Assembly: GCA_036266835.1 (NCBI GenBank)
Contig: DATAXD010000032.1
Location: 1-64,000, forward strand
Direction of reading: 5' to 3'
DNA from: Galbitalea sp036266835
GTDB lineage: Bacteria > Actinomycetota > Actinomycetes > Actinomycetales > Microbacteriaceae
DNA: 64,000 bases
Made by a program: the position numbers and the translations under genes. The notes below the pieces were generated by a model. The model did not search any database, was not told the DNA's origin, and saw only the letters and a program-made list of their open reading frames with translations. Each line of letters begins with the position of its first letter. Within the stretch, counting starts at the first letter, position 1. Positions 42,302 to 51,069 of this stretch are shown here, piece after piece.

Positions 42302-42509
42302 CGAGTCCAGTCTTTCGTGTGACGCGAGCGGGCGCCAGCACCCGGCCTGTCAGCCGCTTATGGATTTACTATGAAACGTCGTCTGGTACACAGGTCGCGC
42401 CCGTGCAATTCTCGATGTCCTGGGAATACGCAAGACTAAGACGACGCTCTAGTTAGCACGCCGCACTGACGCGGCACCTCCCATCCACTCACCTCCTTTT
42501 GGAACAGCC

Positions 42510-44012
42510 ATGTCAGATACCGCGCAGCTCGCCACAGTCTCAGGCAGCGCGAACGAGTCCGACCACGCTGCCCTGAACGCGCGCAACCGTCTCGTCATCG
42601 GCATCCTCATGGTGTCGGCGTTCGTGGTCATCCTGAACGAGACGATCATCGGTGTCGCCCTCCCGCAGTTCATTCGCGTGTTCAAGATCGACGCCAGTTC
42701 CGCGCAGTGGCTCAGCGCAGCATTCATGCTCACGATGGCGGTCGTGATTCCGATCACCGGATTCCTGCTGCAGCGGTTCAACACTCGTCCCGTTTTCATC
42801 GCCGCAATGTCGTTCTTCAGCGCTGGCACGCTGCTGGCGGTGCTCGCACCGGGATTCGATGTGCTGCTCGTAGCCCGGGTCGTGCAAGCCTGCGGAACGG
42901 CGATCATGTTCCCCCTGCTCATGACGACGGTCATGGAGCTCGTTCCGCCGCAGACTCGTGGCCGCACGATGGGCAACATCTCGATCGTCATCTCGGTCGC
43001 GCCGGCGATCGGGCCGTCGATTTCTGGCCTCATCCTCAGCACTCTTCACGCCTGGCAATGGCTGTTTGCCCTGGTCCTGCCAATCGCGCTTGCGGCGCTG
43101 ATCGTCGGGGCGATTCGCGTTCAGAATGTGACGACGCCGAAGCACACGAAATTCGATGTGCTCTCGGTCATCCTGTCGGCGTTTGGCTTCGGCGGCCTCG
43201 TCTACGGAGTCAGCAACCTCGGGACCGCGACGCCGGAGACGATCGCTCTCAACGGATGGATGCCGCTGGCCGTCGGTGCCGTCGGCATCGTGCTGTTCGT
43301 GCTTCGCCAGCTGTCGCTGCAGAAACGGGATGGCGCACTTCTCGACCTTCGAACGTTCACCGCGCCGACGTTCACGTTCTCGATCGTCATGCTGGTCGTG
43401 AGCATGATCGCGTTCTTCGGCACCATCATCGTGCTGCCGATCTATCTCGAAACGGTACTTGGGCTGAAGCCCCTCAATACGGGTCTGCTGCTTCTGCCGG
43501 GCGGACTGCTCATGGGATTCCTGGCGCCCTTTGTTGGTCGCTTCTATGACAAGCACGGACCAACCGGGCTGCTCGTCACGGGTGCCATCCTGACCAGCCT
43601 CACGCTGTGGGCGATGACGTTTATGGGCCCGCACACGTCCGTGTGGTGGGTGTTCGTGGCGTACCTTGCGCTGACGACGTCACTTGCACTGCTGTTCACG
43701 CCGATCTTCACCGCCAGCCTCGGTTCGCTGCCCGAGACGCTCTACTCGCACGGCAGCGCAATCGTCGGTACGGTGCAGCAGGTCGGTGGAGCGGCGGGGA
43801 CCGCGCTGCTCGTGACGATCCTGTCGGCGCATCAGATTTCGACAGCGGTAGCTCATTCATCGGCAACGGCGCCCGCGACGATTGCATCGACCGCGGTCGG
43901 CGTGCACTGGGCATTCCTGACCGCGGCGATCATCTCGCTGCTCGCGATCCCGCCGGCGTTCTTCATCCGGGCATCGGTTGTGTCGGGCGAGCCGGCGACG
44001 ACAGCGCACTAG
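42510..44012 (+). CDS. DHA2 family MFS drug exporter
   Basis: A 500-residue, 14-helix exporter of the EmrB/QacA (DHA2) family. ILNETIIGVALPQF and the motif near RFNTRPVF in loop 2-3, and the motif C segment SVAPAIGPSISG, are visible. Such proton antiporters expel drugs and dyes. The ATG is at 42510, behind CACCTCCTTTTGGAAC, so a good RBS is not seen in the sense strand. The 208-bp leader carries no operator that I can assign. The NUDIX gene follows 8 bp later. Confidence 0.9.
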   Translation: MSDTAQLATVSGSANESDHAALNARNRLVIGILMVSAFVVILNETIIGVALPQFIRVFKIDASSAQWLSAAFMLTMAVVIPITGFLLQRFNTRPVFIAAMSFFSAGTLLAVLAPGFDVLLVARVVQACGTAIMFPLLMTTVMELVPPQTRGRTMGNISIVISVAPAIGPSISGLILSTLHAWQWLFALVLPIALAALIVGAIRVQNVTTPKHTKFDVLSVILSAFGFGGLVYGVSNLGTATPETIALNGWMPLAVGAVGIVLFVLRQLSLQKRDGALLDLRTFTAPTFTFSIVMLVVSMIAFFGTIIVLPIYLETVLGLKPLNTGLLLLPGGLLMGFLAPFVGRFYDKHGPTGLLVTGAILTSLTLWAMTFMGPHTSVWWVFVAYLALTTSLALLFTPIFTASLGSLPETLYSHGSAIVGTVQQVGGAAGTALLVTILSAHQISTAVAHSSATAPATIASTAVGVHWAFLTAAIISLLAIPPAFFIRASVVSGEPATTAH

Positions 44013-44020
44013 GCGGCATC

Positions 44021-44488
44021 ATGCCCGTTCGCAGTGCCGGCATCCTGCTCTGGCGACACTCCCCTGGCTCGGGCGAGCTCGAGGTGTTCATCGCCCACAT
44101 GGGCGGCCCGTTCTGGGCGAAGAAGGATGCCGCTGCCTGGTCAATCCCGAAGGGCGAGTACGTCGACGGCGAAGAGGCGTTGGCTGCTGCCCTGCGCGAG
44201 TTCGGCGAAGAGATCGGTGTGCCGGCGCCGACGCTCGACTATGCGGATCTCGGTGAGTTCCGCCAGTCATCCGGCAAGCTCGTCGCCGCGTTTGCGGCAG
44301 AGTCCGATTTCGAGCTGGCCGAGCTCAAGAGCAATACGTTCACGGCGGAATGGCCGCCCCGCTCCGGCCGCATCCGTGAGTTCCCCGAGGTCGATCGCGC
44401 CGAGTGGTCAGGCATGGAGCTCGCCCGCGCTCGTCTGGTGCCGGGCCAGCTGCCGATCCTCGACGCGCTCGAAAACCTGATCGGCTAG
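44021..44488 (+). CDS. NUDIX hydrolase
   Basis: A 155-residue NUDIX protein. The Nudix box GEYVDGEEALAAALREFGEE is complete (G-x5-E-x7-RE-x2-EE-x-G), binding the divalent metal. It hydrolyses nucleoside-diphosphate-linked compounds; the substrate is unknown. The N-terminal SAGILLWRHSPGSGELEVFIAHMGGPFW is typical for DUF/NUDIX YmfB-like proteins. The ATG is 8 bp after the exporter stop, so cotranscription is likely. Confidence 0.9.
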   Translation: MPVRSAGILLWRHSPGSGELEVFIAHMGGPFWAKKDAAAWSIPKGEYVDGEEALAAALREFGEEIGVPAPTLDYADLGEFRQSSGKLVAAFAAESDFELAELKSNTFTAEWPPRSGRIREFPEVDRAEWSGMELARARLVPGQLPILDALENLIG

Positions 44489-44531
44489 CGTCTCAGGCCT
44501 CCGTTGGCGAGGGCGCCCGCGATAGCGGCAG

Positions 44532-45371
44532 CTACGAGTTCGGGATGCGGTTGTTCTGCTCCGGATCCGGGCCGGTGCGCTCGTCCCGGTTGAGGGCGCT
44601 GATGGCCGCGAGGTCGTCAGGCGTCAGCTCGAAGTCGAAAATCGCCAGATTTTCGGCCATCCGCTTGGGCTTCGTCGACTTGGGAAACACGATGTCCCCG
44701 CGCTGAATGTGCCAACGGAGAGTCACCTGAGCGGCCGTCTTGTGGAGCCGTTTGCCAATCTTCGCGATCACCGGGTCGTCGGAGACCTTGCCCTTTGCGA
44801 GCGGTGACCACGCCTCCGTCGCGATGCCGTTGTCGCGGTTGTAGGCGCGCACGTCATCCTGGGTCAGATACGGATGCGCCTCGATCTGATTCACCGCGGG
44901 GATGATGTCGGCGTTGTCGAGCAGCCGCCGGATGTATGCGGGCTGGAAGTTGGAAACCCCGATGCTGCGAACCTTGCCGCCGGCATACATCTGCTCCATG
45001 GCCTTCCACGTCTCGACGTAGTCCCCCACCTCGGGCATCGGCCAATGGATCAGGAACAGGTCAAGGTATTCGATGTCGAGCGCGCGAAGCGTGTTGTCGA
45101 AGGCTCGCAGGGCATCGTCGTGCGCGTGAAATGCGTTCGAGAGTTTGCTGGTGACGAAGACCTCTTCGCGTGGGATTCCGGATGTCCGTACGGCTTCGCC
45201 GACCTCCAACTCGTTGCCGTACATTTGCGCGGTATCGATGTGGCGGTACCCCGCGCCGAGAGCCGCGAGCGCCGCATCCTTGGTCTGCGCCGGCGGAATC
45301 TGGAACGTACCGAAGCCGAGCTGGGGGATCTGCACGCCGTTATTCAGCGTTACAAGAGGTACTGAAGCCAT
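44532..45371 (-). CDS. Aldo/keto reductase (2,5-diketo-gluconate reductase-like)
   Basis: A 279-residue AKR5-type reductase, NADPH-dependent. RHIDTAQMYGNE (Asp, Tyr), TSKLSN (Lys) and LIHWPMP (His) form the tetrad; FPKSTKPKRMAENL binds the cofactor phosphate. This group reduces keto-sugars, methylglyoxal and aldehydes. I chose ATG 45371; an ATG at 45449 would add 26 residues that do not match the family start. It is divergent from the DUF1761 gene. Confidence 0.93.
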   Translation of the reverse strand: MASVPLVTLNNGVQIPQLGFGTFQIPPAQTKDAALAALGAGYRHIDTAQMYGNELEVGEAVRTSGIPREEVFVTSKLSNAFHAHDDALRAFDNTLRALDIEYLDLFLIHWPMPEVGDYVETWKAMEQMYAGGKVRSIGVSNFQPAYIRRLLDNADIIPAVNQIEAHPYLTQDDVRAYNRDNGIATEAWSPLAKGKVSDDPVIAKIGKRLHKTAAQVTLRWHIQRGDIVFPKSTKPKRMAENLAIFDFELTPDDLAAISALNRDERTGPDPEQNNRIPNS

Positions 45372-45479
45372 GTCACTGAATTTATCCCGTTCTTGCGTCG
45401 ACTGTTCGGCCCCATCCGTTCGGGGCGTCGCTAGTATTCGCAGCAGCACAATGTTGTGCCCGACTAGTGAAGGACCATC

Positions 45480-45902
45480 ATGATCCCCAACATCAACTAC
45501 CTGGCCGTGATCGCGGCAACCATTTCCACGATGATCGTCGGCACGATCTGGTACACGCCGAAGGTGTTCGGCAACTACTGGATGAAGGCCGCCGGCATCA
45601 CACCGTCAGGCAAGGCTTCGGATGCGGCCGGCCCGATCATCGTGACCGTGATCGTCAGTTTCATCACCGCGTGGGTTCTCGCCGGCGCCGTCTTCATCTC
45701 GCAGCACTTCTACGGCGGGAGCTTTCTGGTCAATGCACTCGTCACCGCGGTACTGCTATGGGCCGGATTCACCGCGGCGCGCTTCATCACGCACGACGCG
45801 TTCGACAAGCGGCCGCGCGGCCTCACGGTGCTCAACATCCTGCACGAGTTGGTCACCGTCCTGGTGATGGCCGTCATCATCGGGGTGTGGCCGCCGGCGT
45901 AG
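45480..45902 (+). CDS. DUF1761 family membrane protein
   Basis: A 140-residue integral membrane protein of the DUF1761 family. Four predicted helices include NYLAVIAATISTMIVGTIWY with the conserved WYTPKVFGNYW (GxxWYsp-F-K motif), and TVLVMAVIIGVW at the C-terminus. The function is unknown. The ATG at 45480 stands alone, followed by a convergent gene 21 bp later. Confidence 0.9.
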   Translation: MIPNINYLAVIAATISTMIVGTIWYTPKVFGNYWMKAAGITPSGKASDAAGPIIVTVIVSFITAWVLAGAVFISQHFYGGSFLVNALVTAVLLWAGFTAARFITHDAFDKRPRGLTVLNILHELVTVLVMAVIIGVWPPA

Positions 45903-45923
45903 TCGGAACAGGCGGAGCCGCAG

Positions 45924-47006
45924 TCAGGCGCCGTCGAAGAGTTGAAGGCGTTTGGCTGAGCGCGCGAGCCCGGCCAACTGCGCGGATGTCGGCGCCGCAA
46001 AGAACTCTGGCTCGATCGAAGGTGCGGATCCTTTTGGGGCGCGGCGCCAGGTCCCGACGACGCGATCGCCGGCAATGATCGTGGGCCGGAAGACGCCATT
46101 GTTGCCGGGCACGATTCGCCCCGCGTGCTCCGCGCGCAACGGCAGGGAGCGATCCTGGTAGCCGAGCAGGTATTCGTCGAAACCGGGCAGCGCCTGCACG
46201 CGTGAGCCAGGCGATACGGATGCGGCATAGCCGAGCGCGTCGGTCGCCATCCAGTACCGGGTGCCGTCACAGCTCAGCTGAGTCAGTTCGTCACCCAGCT
46301 CATCGATCGCGAGCCGCGCATCGGTGAGCGTCAGCTTCGCCCACCAGGCGAAGTCGCGATCGGTTGCGGGGCCGTGGCCGGCGAAGTAGCGGCGGGCGAA
46401 CATCCGTAGCGCTTCTGCGCGTCCGGGAACGGGCGCCGGCGCGATCCAGTCATCAACAAGCACGAGCGCCTGCTGATTCCCCAGCGGCGGACCCCAGCAC
46501 ACCAGGCTTCGCTGAGTGAGGTAGTAGATGAGGTTGTAGCCGCGCAGGCCGCCAAGCGCTATCCCGGCATCCGACAGCAGGCGCATGAACTGGTCGCGCG
46601 AGAGCGATCTGCCGCCAACGAGCGCATCCCGTGCGATGGCCGCGGTGCGGTCGAAATCGGACTGGTCGAGCCCAAGACGCGGCATCCGCAGCATCCACGA
46701 CTTCAGCGAACGCTCGGATGTCACCGACAGCATCCATCGCAGGTCTTCGGATGCGACGAAGTGCAGCGTTCCCCGCATTGGGAGCGAGCGCACGATCTCC
46801 CCGCGCTTCAATGCTGCGAGCACGCTCGAGCGGGTGGACGCGTGCGAGCGCAACCCGATAGCCCACAGCGCCTGGCCAAAATCCTGGCCCTGGACCGCGA
46901 GCAGCTGGCGAACGGTGTCGGCGACATCCGCGGTGCCCACCGGATCGATTCGCTGGCCGATCAGGCGGAGGCGAAGAATTTCGCGGGCGCTCACCGACTC
47001 GGTCAT
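45924..47006 (-). CDS. AlkZ-like winged-helix DNA-binding protein
   Basis: A 360-residue protein of the HTH_42 (AlkZ/YcaQ) family, DNA glycosylases that unhook interstrand crosslinks. The N-terminal LLAVQGQDFGQALWAI contains the catalytic Q-x-Q-like motif of the AlkZ type. Further blocks are GEIVRSLPMRGTLHFVA and RYFAGHGPATDRDFAWW. Protection against alkylation is inferred from family. The ATG is at 47006, 61 bp from the CIRCE operator of the divergent hsp20 gene. Confidence 0.88.
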   Translation of the reverse strand: MTESVSAREILRLRLIGQRIDPVGTADVADTVRQLLAVQGQDFGQALWAIGLRSHASTRSSVLAALKRGEIVRSLPMRGTLHFVASEDLRWMLSVTSERSLKSWMLRMPRLGLDQSDFDRTAAIARDALVGGRSLSRDQFMRLLSDAGIALGGLRGYNLIYYLTQRSLVCWGPPLGNQQALVLVDDWIAPAPVPGRAEALRMFARRYFAGHGPATDRDFAWWAKLTLTDARLAIDELGDELTQLSCDGTRYWMATDALGYAASVSPGSRVQALPGFDEYLLGYQDRSLPLRAEHAGRIVPGNNGVFRPTIIAGDRVVGTWRRAPKGSAPSIEPEFFAAPTSAQLAGLARSAKRLQLFDGA

Positions 47007-47066
47007 GCTCCCATTCTGGCGGCCAACGGGGACATTGTTCGCCCTCTGCGAACCCGGCCGAAATCA

Positions 47067-47093
47067 TTAGCACTCATCGATGCCGAGTGCTAG
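47067..47093. promoter_or_regulatory. CIRCE element (HrcA operator)
   Basis: TTAGCACTC-N9-GAGTGCTAG matches the CIRCE consensus TTAGCACTC-N9-GAGTGCTAA except for the last base. It lies 101 bp before the hsp20 start. This is the binding site of the heat-shock repressor HrcA. Confidence 0.93.
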
Positions 47094-47103
47094 ATTTTTC
47101 AAT

Positions 47104-47124
47104 GTTGAGTCATTCCGACTCAAC
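47104..47124. promoter_or_regulatory. HAIR element (HspR operator)
   Basis: GTTGAGT-N7-ACTCAAC matches the HAIR consensus CTTGAGT-N7-ACTCAAG except for the outermost base of each arm, which remain complementary. It starts 10 bp after CIRCE and 70 bp before the hsp20 ATG. HspR is expected to bind it, so two heat-shock repressors may act on one promoter. Confidence 0.85.
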
Positions 47125-47193
47125 TTTGAAATCTTATCGCCGAGCTGTTCTGAACCAATGCGAAGGACGGCCAACGTGAAGGAGCAAAAGACA

Positions 47194-47592
47194 ATGTCAG
47201 TCCTCTACAAGATGCCGATCGACCTTTACCGCGACGGCGACCACTACACCCTGAACGCCGACCTGCCGGGCATCGACCCGAGCTCGGTTGACCTCGACGT
47301 CGACGGCCAGTTCCTGACCATCCGTGCGGAGCGCGTCGCGCCGAGCGCCGAGGGTCGCGCCTGGATCGCCCGCGAGAACCGGTCCGGCTCGTTCGTTCGC
47401 CGCCTCACCCTCGGTGACAGCGTCGACCGTGAGCACATCAGTGCCAGCTACGACTCGGGCGTGCTGAGCGTCACGATTCCGGTGGCCGAGAAGGCCAAGC
47501 CGCGCAAGATCGAGATCGTCTCCCCGGCGTCCGCTTCTTCGGTCGCCCCGAAAAAGGGCACCACGAAGTCGACCGTGGCAGCTGCCGCGTAA
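47194..47592 (+). CDS. Hsp20 family small heat-shock protein
   Basis: A 132-residue alpha-crystallin-type chaperone that holds unfolding proteins in the cytosol. The ACD is recognised by YTLNADLPGIDPSSVDLDVDGQFLTIRAER, SFVRRLTLGDSVD and YDSGVLSVTIPV, followed by a Lys/Ser/Ala-rich tail. The ATG at 47194 has GAAGGAG about 10 nt upstream. Upstream CIRCE and HAIR sites predict induction by heat through loss of HrcA and HspR repression. A perfect terminator follows 47 bp after the stop. Confidence 0.95.
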   Translation: MSVLYKMPIDLYRDGDHYTLNADLPGIDPSSVDLDVDGQFLTIRAERVAPSAEGRAWIARENRSGSFVRRLTLGDSVDREHISASYDSGVLSVTIPVAEKAKPRKIEIVSPASASSVAPKKGTTKSTVAAAA

Positions 47593-47638
47593 GGCAGTCG
47601 AGCAAGACCTGCAGCCCCCAGAACTGCAGCCCCCAACG

Positions 47639-47678
47639 GGTGAGGCCGTGACCACTCGTCACGGCCTCACCTTTTTTT
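47639..47678 (+). terminator. Intrinsic terminator of hsp20
   Basis: A perfect 14-bp stem GGTGAGGCCGTGAC / GTCACGGCCTCACC with a 5-nt loop is followed by seven T (47672-47678). Confidence 0.97.
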
Positions 47679-47692
47679 AAGCTCGGGGCACA

Positions 47693-47732
47693 AAAACAGC
47701 GGTGCCGCGACAACCTCCCTTGTCGCGGCACC
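47693..47732 (-). terminator. Intrinsic terminator of the SRPBCC gene
   Basis: GGTGCCGCGACAA (47701-47713) pairs perfectly with TTGTCGCGGCACC (47720-47732); on the minus strand it is followed by GCTGTTTTTG, a T-run. It ends transcription of the gene at 47756-48283. Confidence 0.9.
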
Positions 47733-47755
47733 GCCGCCTAACCCCAAGAGTGTAA

Positions 47756-48283
47756 CTAGCAGGTGGTCCATTTGTTGGGATGCGCGCCCGTTGCGGCCGC
47801 ACCCGCCTGACGCTCGACCTCCGCGACGATCCGCGGCAGGACCTTCTTCATGTACGGGCCCCACAGCAGTTTGACGATCGAGGCGAGCACCGGCCGGGCG
47901 CCTGCGCTCTTCGGAAAAAACGTGTACTTCCAGTCGATTCTCGTGCCGGCCTCCACCTCGCTGAACGTCCACTCGGCGCGGGCGTGGTCAACGAGCTGAC
48001 CGAAGATTTTCTGGAACTCGGTGAGGTTGTAAGCGAAAAACCCGAAGGGTTCGACATTGGTAGTCTGCTCGACGACCCAGCCGCCATCGGACAGCATCAG
48101 CTGCCGTGTCTGGCCGGGCGCGTCCCACTTGCCTGTTTGGTTCCGCACTTCGGTGACCGCAGGCAGCAGCCCCGACTTCGGATAATAGCCGACGGGTGTG
48201 AGCGGAGTCGCGGTATTCCACGTCTGGGTCCGTGACGCGGAGGCGACCAGCGATGCGTACGCAGTCGATCCTCGGGTGGACAT
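47756..48283 (-). CDS. SRPBCC family protein
   Basis: A 175-residue protein with the SRPBCC/polyketide-cyclase fold, an internal lipid-like cavity. The pattern LLPAVTEVRNQTGKWDAPGQTRQLMLSDG and ARAEWTFSEVEAGTRIDWKYTFFPK is characteristic. The ATG at 48283 has AAGAAGGAG upstream. Ligand and role are unknown. It ends facing the hsp20 terminator. Confidence 0.8.
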   Translation of the reverse strand: MSTRGSTAYASLVASASRTQTWNTATPLTPVGYYPKSGLLPAVTEVRNQTGKWDAPGQTRQLMLSDGGWVVEQTTNVEPFGFFAYNLTEFQKIFGQLVDHARAEWTFSEVEAGTRIDWKYTFFPKSAGARPVLASIVKLLWGPYMKKVLPRIVAEVERQAGAAATGAHPNKWTTC

Positions 48284-48354
48284 CCGTTTTTCTCCTTCTT
48301 CGGGAGGTATTCGGAGCGGGCCCTGTTTTGGTGTCATGGTTTACCGAAAATCTT

Positions 48355-49110
48355 TCAGTGACTGAAGAACCCGATCAGCACGGGCGCGAGGAGTTCAGGC
48401 GCGACATTGTGCTGCTCTCCCTGGATCGTACGCCGCGTCGCATCGGGCACGGCGGATGCGATTGCATCGGCCGCATCGGCTGCCCACGACGGGCTCGCAC
48501 CACCCGAAAGCACGAGGGTGGGCACCCGGATGCTCGCCAGCCGTTCGATCGGAACAATGCCGTCCCCGGTCAGCGCGAGGTCATATGGCAGGGTGTGCGC
48601 AATCGCGACCATCGCCGGCCACCATGGTGTCTGAGTGACAGCCTCCGGAGTTCCATCGTTCGCACCTTTCATGAAGGTCAGCGCCGCCACCGACGGGTCG
48701 CCCGCATCCAGTGCGGGCTGCACCCCGGCCATCGCCGGCAGATTGCCCGGAACATACGGCGGCTCGTAGACGGCTACGGCAGCAAGATCCGCTGCTCGCA
48801 TCGCGGCCTCAAGGAGCAGGATGGCGCCGGATGAATGCCCGTACGCAAACGCCTTGCCACCTGCTGCCGCGATGACGGCGGCGAGATCCTCGACCTCGCG
48901 ATCGACGGCGTACGGCGGGGTATCTCCACTGTCGCCCCGCCCGCGGCGATCCCAGGTGTAGACCGTGAAGTGGCCCGCGAGCAACGGCACCAGAGCGCCC
49001 GGCGATTGGCGGGTATTGAACGCGCCACCGGTAATGACGAGTGGTGGTCCACTGCCGGCAACGTCGTAGGCGATTGTCGTTCCGTCGGCAGATTTCGCGA
49101 ACTCAGGCAT
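48355..49110 (-). CDS. Alpha/beta hydrolase
   Basis: A 251-residue alpha/beta hydrolase. Motifs are ITGGAFNTR (oxyanion region), WDRRGRGDS, the nucleophile elbow GHSSG near residue 92, and the C-terminal EQHNVAPE with the catalytic histidine. No signal peptide is seen. Substrate unknown. The ATG is at 49110. Confidence 0.9.
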   Translation of the reverse strand: MPEFAKSADGTTIAYDVAGSGPPLVITGGAFNTRQSPGALVPLLAGHFTVYTWDRRGRGDSGDTPPYAVDREVEDLAAVIAAAGGKAFAYGHSSGAILLLEAAMRAADLAAVAVYEPPYVPGNLPAMAGVQPALDAGDPSVAALTFMKGANDGTPEAVTQTPWWPAMVAIAHTLPYDLALTGDGIVPIERLASIRVPTLVLSGGASPSWAADAADAIASAVPDATRRTIQGEQHNVAPELLAPVLIGFFSH

Positions 49111-49170
49111 AACGTCATTGAAGCACCGGGCTCGGTCATTGCGGTCAGAGTGAGGTTGTCGCTGTGACCG

Positions 49171-49662
49171 TTACTCCAGCGGCAGCCACAGGATCGTGAG
49201 GCTCAGCCAGTTGCCGAACTTCGTGCCGATCTCGTTCAGCTGGCCGGCATCCACGAATCCCATGCTCTTGTGCAGCGCAATGGATGCCGAATTGCTGGTC
49301 TCAATGTCGGCGAGCATGACGTGGTGGCCCGCCGCCTTCGCATGCTCGATGAGGCGCGCAACCAGAGCGCGACCGATCCCGCGAGCGTGGTGCGTGCCGG
49401 CGATGTACACGGAGTCCTCGACCGTATGCCGGTAGCCCGGCCTCGGACGCCACTGCGAATAGCTCGCGAACCCGACAACCAAGCCATCCTCTTCGGCGAC
49501 CAGCACCGGTTGCCCCTGCCGCCTTCGCTCCGCGAACCACGCCTCCCGCTCGGCCCGATCAACGGTCTGCTCCACCCAGATCGCGGTCGAGTGCAGGATC
49601 GCATGGTTGTGGATCGCAAGGATGGCGTCCAGATCGGCGTCGACGGCATCCCGAATGATCAT
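49171..49662 (-). CDS. GNAT acetyltransferase (PAT-like)
   Basis: A 163-residue N-acetyltransferase of the phosphinothricin-acetyltransferase-like group. The acetyl-CoA loop HARGIGRALV (Q/RxxGxG/A) and the preceding VEDSVYIAGTHH, together with the C-terminal SMGFVDAGQL, are diagnostic. The usual substrate in this group is methionine sulfoximine or related amino acids. TAAAAT on the minus strand (49668-49673) lies 5 nt before the ATG, a leaderless start. Confidence 0.92.
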   Translation of the reverse strand: MIIRDAVDADLDAILAIHNHAILHSTAIWVEQTVDRAEREAWFAERRRQGQPVLVAEEDGLVVGFASYSQWRPRPGYRHTVEDSVYIAGTHHARGIGRALVARLIEHAKAAGHHVMLADIETSNSASIALHKSMGFVDAGQLNEIGTKFGNWLSLTILWLPLE

Positions 49663-49688
49663 GCTCGATTTTATTCGGCGCCGGGGTG

Positions 49689-50543
49689 CTAGTTGTTATT
49701 GACCCAGCAGTCGAGCTCTCGGTCGTCGTACTTCGTCCAGTCGTTCTTCGACGGCGGCTCCACGAATACGGTGTGGCCCGCCGGAGTCTTCAACGTCGCG
49801 CACTGCTTGGTGCCGAGCGCCTTCAGCGCGCTCGCGCCGGGATACGACGTGCCATTCGCGCCCGCCATGGTCAGGTCGGCGACGAACGTCCAATCCGCGG
49901 GACCGGTGCAATCTGCGTAGGTTGTCGCGGCACCATCCGGTCCGTTGCTCGCCGGGTCGTCCTCACACAGCGCAAACTTCTGTGGGTCATTTTCGAGCGT
50001 CGACACGAGCGTCGCGAACGATGTCGTAAGGTTCGCCAGCCTCGGCTTGGCGACGGTGCTTCCGAATTTGATCTCGGTGATGTCGCACCGCACCCAGCGG
50101 GAGCCCGCGTTCCACATCGCCACCGATGGGAGGTAGTAGGTCGGGTACAGCAACGCTTCTTTCACAGTGATCCCCGGCAGGATGCGCGTCTGCTCCTTCT
50201 TGCACGCCGCGTACGCGTTCTGGTCCACATCGGTTCGGATTGCGCCCTTCACCGTCAGCCAGCTGCCCGAGAATTTCTTAGTGAGCTTCGTCATTGCGTA
50301 GGTATAAGACTGGTGTGCCTTGCTGCACGCAAGCGCCGGCGTGCCCTCCCAGTCCTCGGATGCCTGCGCCGCCTGGAAGGTCGTCGTCCAGCACTCGCCG
50401 ATCTTCGGTTCGGTCGTGAGCCCCGCGAGGTGCTGCGAGAGGTTCGTCAGCTGGGCGCATCCACTCGCGAGAATTGCGACCGTGGCAAGGGCAGCCGCTG
50501 CGGCGAGCATCCGCCCTGCTCGAGAATTCGTCACGCTGCCCAT
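49689..50543 (-). CDS. Septum-formation-like lipoprotein
   Basis: A 284-residue lipoprotein with signal peptide and lipobox LASGC (cysteine about residue 29). The mature part carries the Septum_form-like pattern GECWTTTF ... VRCDITE and several cysteines that could form disulfides (C in GECW, ACSKAH, ACKKEQ, CDITE, LCEDD, DCTG, DCW). It is exported and membrane-anchored. Role unknown. The ATG is at 50543. Confidence 0.8.
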   Translation of the reverse strand: MGSVTNSRAGRMLAAAAALATVAILASGCAQLTNLSQHLAGLTTEPKIGECWTTTFQAAQASEDWEGTPALACSKAHQSYTYAMTKLTKKFSGSWLTVKGAIRTDVDQNAYAACKKEQTRILPGITVKEALLYPTYYLPSVAMWNAGSRWVRCDITEIKFGSTVAKPRLANLTTSFATLVSTLENDPQKFALCEDDPASNGPDGAATTYADCTGPADWTFVADLTMAGANGTSYPGASALKALGTKQCATLKTPAGHTVFVEPPSKNDWTKYDDRELDCWVNNN

Positions 50544-50683
50544 CCGCTTGAGTCGTATGCCTGCCGAAGCAGACTACCGACGCATCCGCACAGTCGCCTG
50601 AGGAATTGTGACTCAGCTGTCGATCGGCGACTGGCTCACTCGTCACCTGCGTGTAAGTATCAACCAACCGAAAGGAACGGCAC

Positions 50684-51061
50684 ATGCGGTATTCACTTCT
50701 GGTCATCAGCCGGGAAGCAACGGAAGCCGACATCGGCGAAGAGGCGATCGCCTGGGGACGCGCCGCGTTCGATGCCTACGCCAAGGAGCTGGATTCCGCC
50801 GGAGTTCTCATCAGCGCGGACGTCCTGCAGCCCGTCGCGGCCTCGACCACCGTTAGCGTTCGCGACGGATCGCTCCGAGTGCAGGATGGCCCGTTCGCGG
50901 ACACCAAGGAGCGCCTCAACGGCACCTTTGTCGTCCAGGTTCCGGATCTCGACGCGGCGATCGCGTGGGCGGAAAAGTGCCCAGGCGCGCAATACGGCGC
51001 AGTCGAGATTCGCCCGTCGGCAGTGGTCTTTCACGACGGATCCTGGCACCAGGCCGAATAG
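50684..51061 (+). CDS. YCII-related DGPF domain protein (module 2)
   Basis: A 125-residue DGPF/YCII-like protein. RVQDGPFADTKERLNGTFVV holds the motif, and the fold is as in the two copies at 32.5-33.2 kb, although the sequence is clearly more distant. The ATG at 50684 follows GAAAGGAACGG. The ECF42 sigma gene starts 8 bp later. Together with module 1 this gives two ECF42-DGPF sets in 20 kb. Confidence 0.92.
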   Translation: MRYSLLVISREATEADIGEEAIAWGRAAFDAYAKELDSAGVLISADVLQPVAASTTVSVRDGSLRVQDGPFADTKERLNGTFVVQVPDLDAAIAWAEKCPGAQYGAVEIRPSAVVFHDGSWHQAE

Positions 51062-51069
51062 AGAGTTCC

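Noticed and set aside
42371..42439. 22-codon leader peptide before the DHA2 exporter
   Set aside because: An ATG frame exists (MKRRLVHRSR...), but it has no RBS and no terminator/antiterminator structure was found.
42540..43634. 364-codon minus-strand frame in the DHA2 exporter gene
   Set aside because: Hydrophilic, repeat-like Arg/His/Asp composition opposite 14 membrane helices; a shadow frame.
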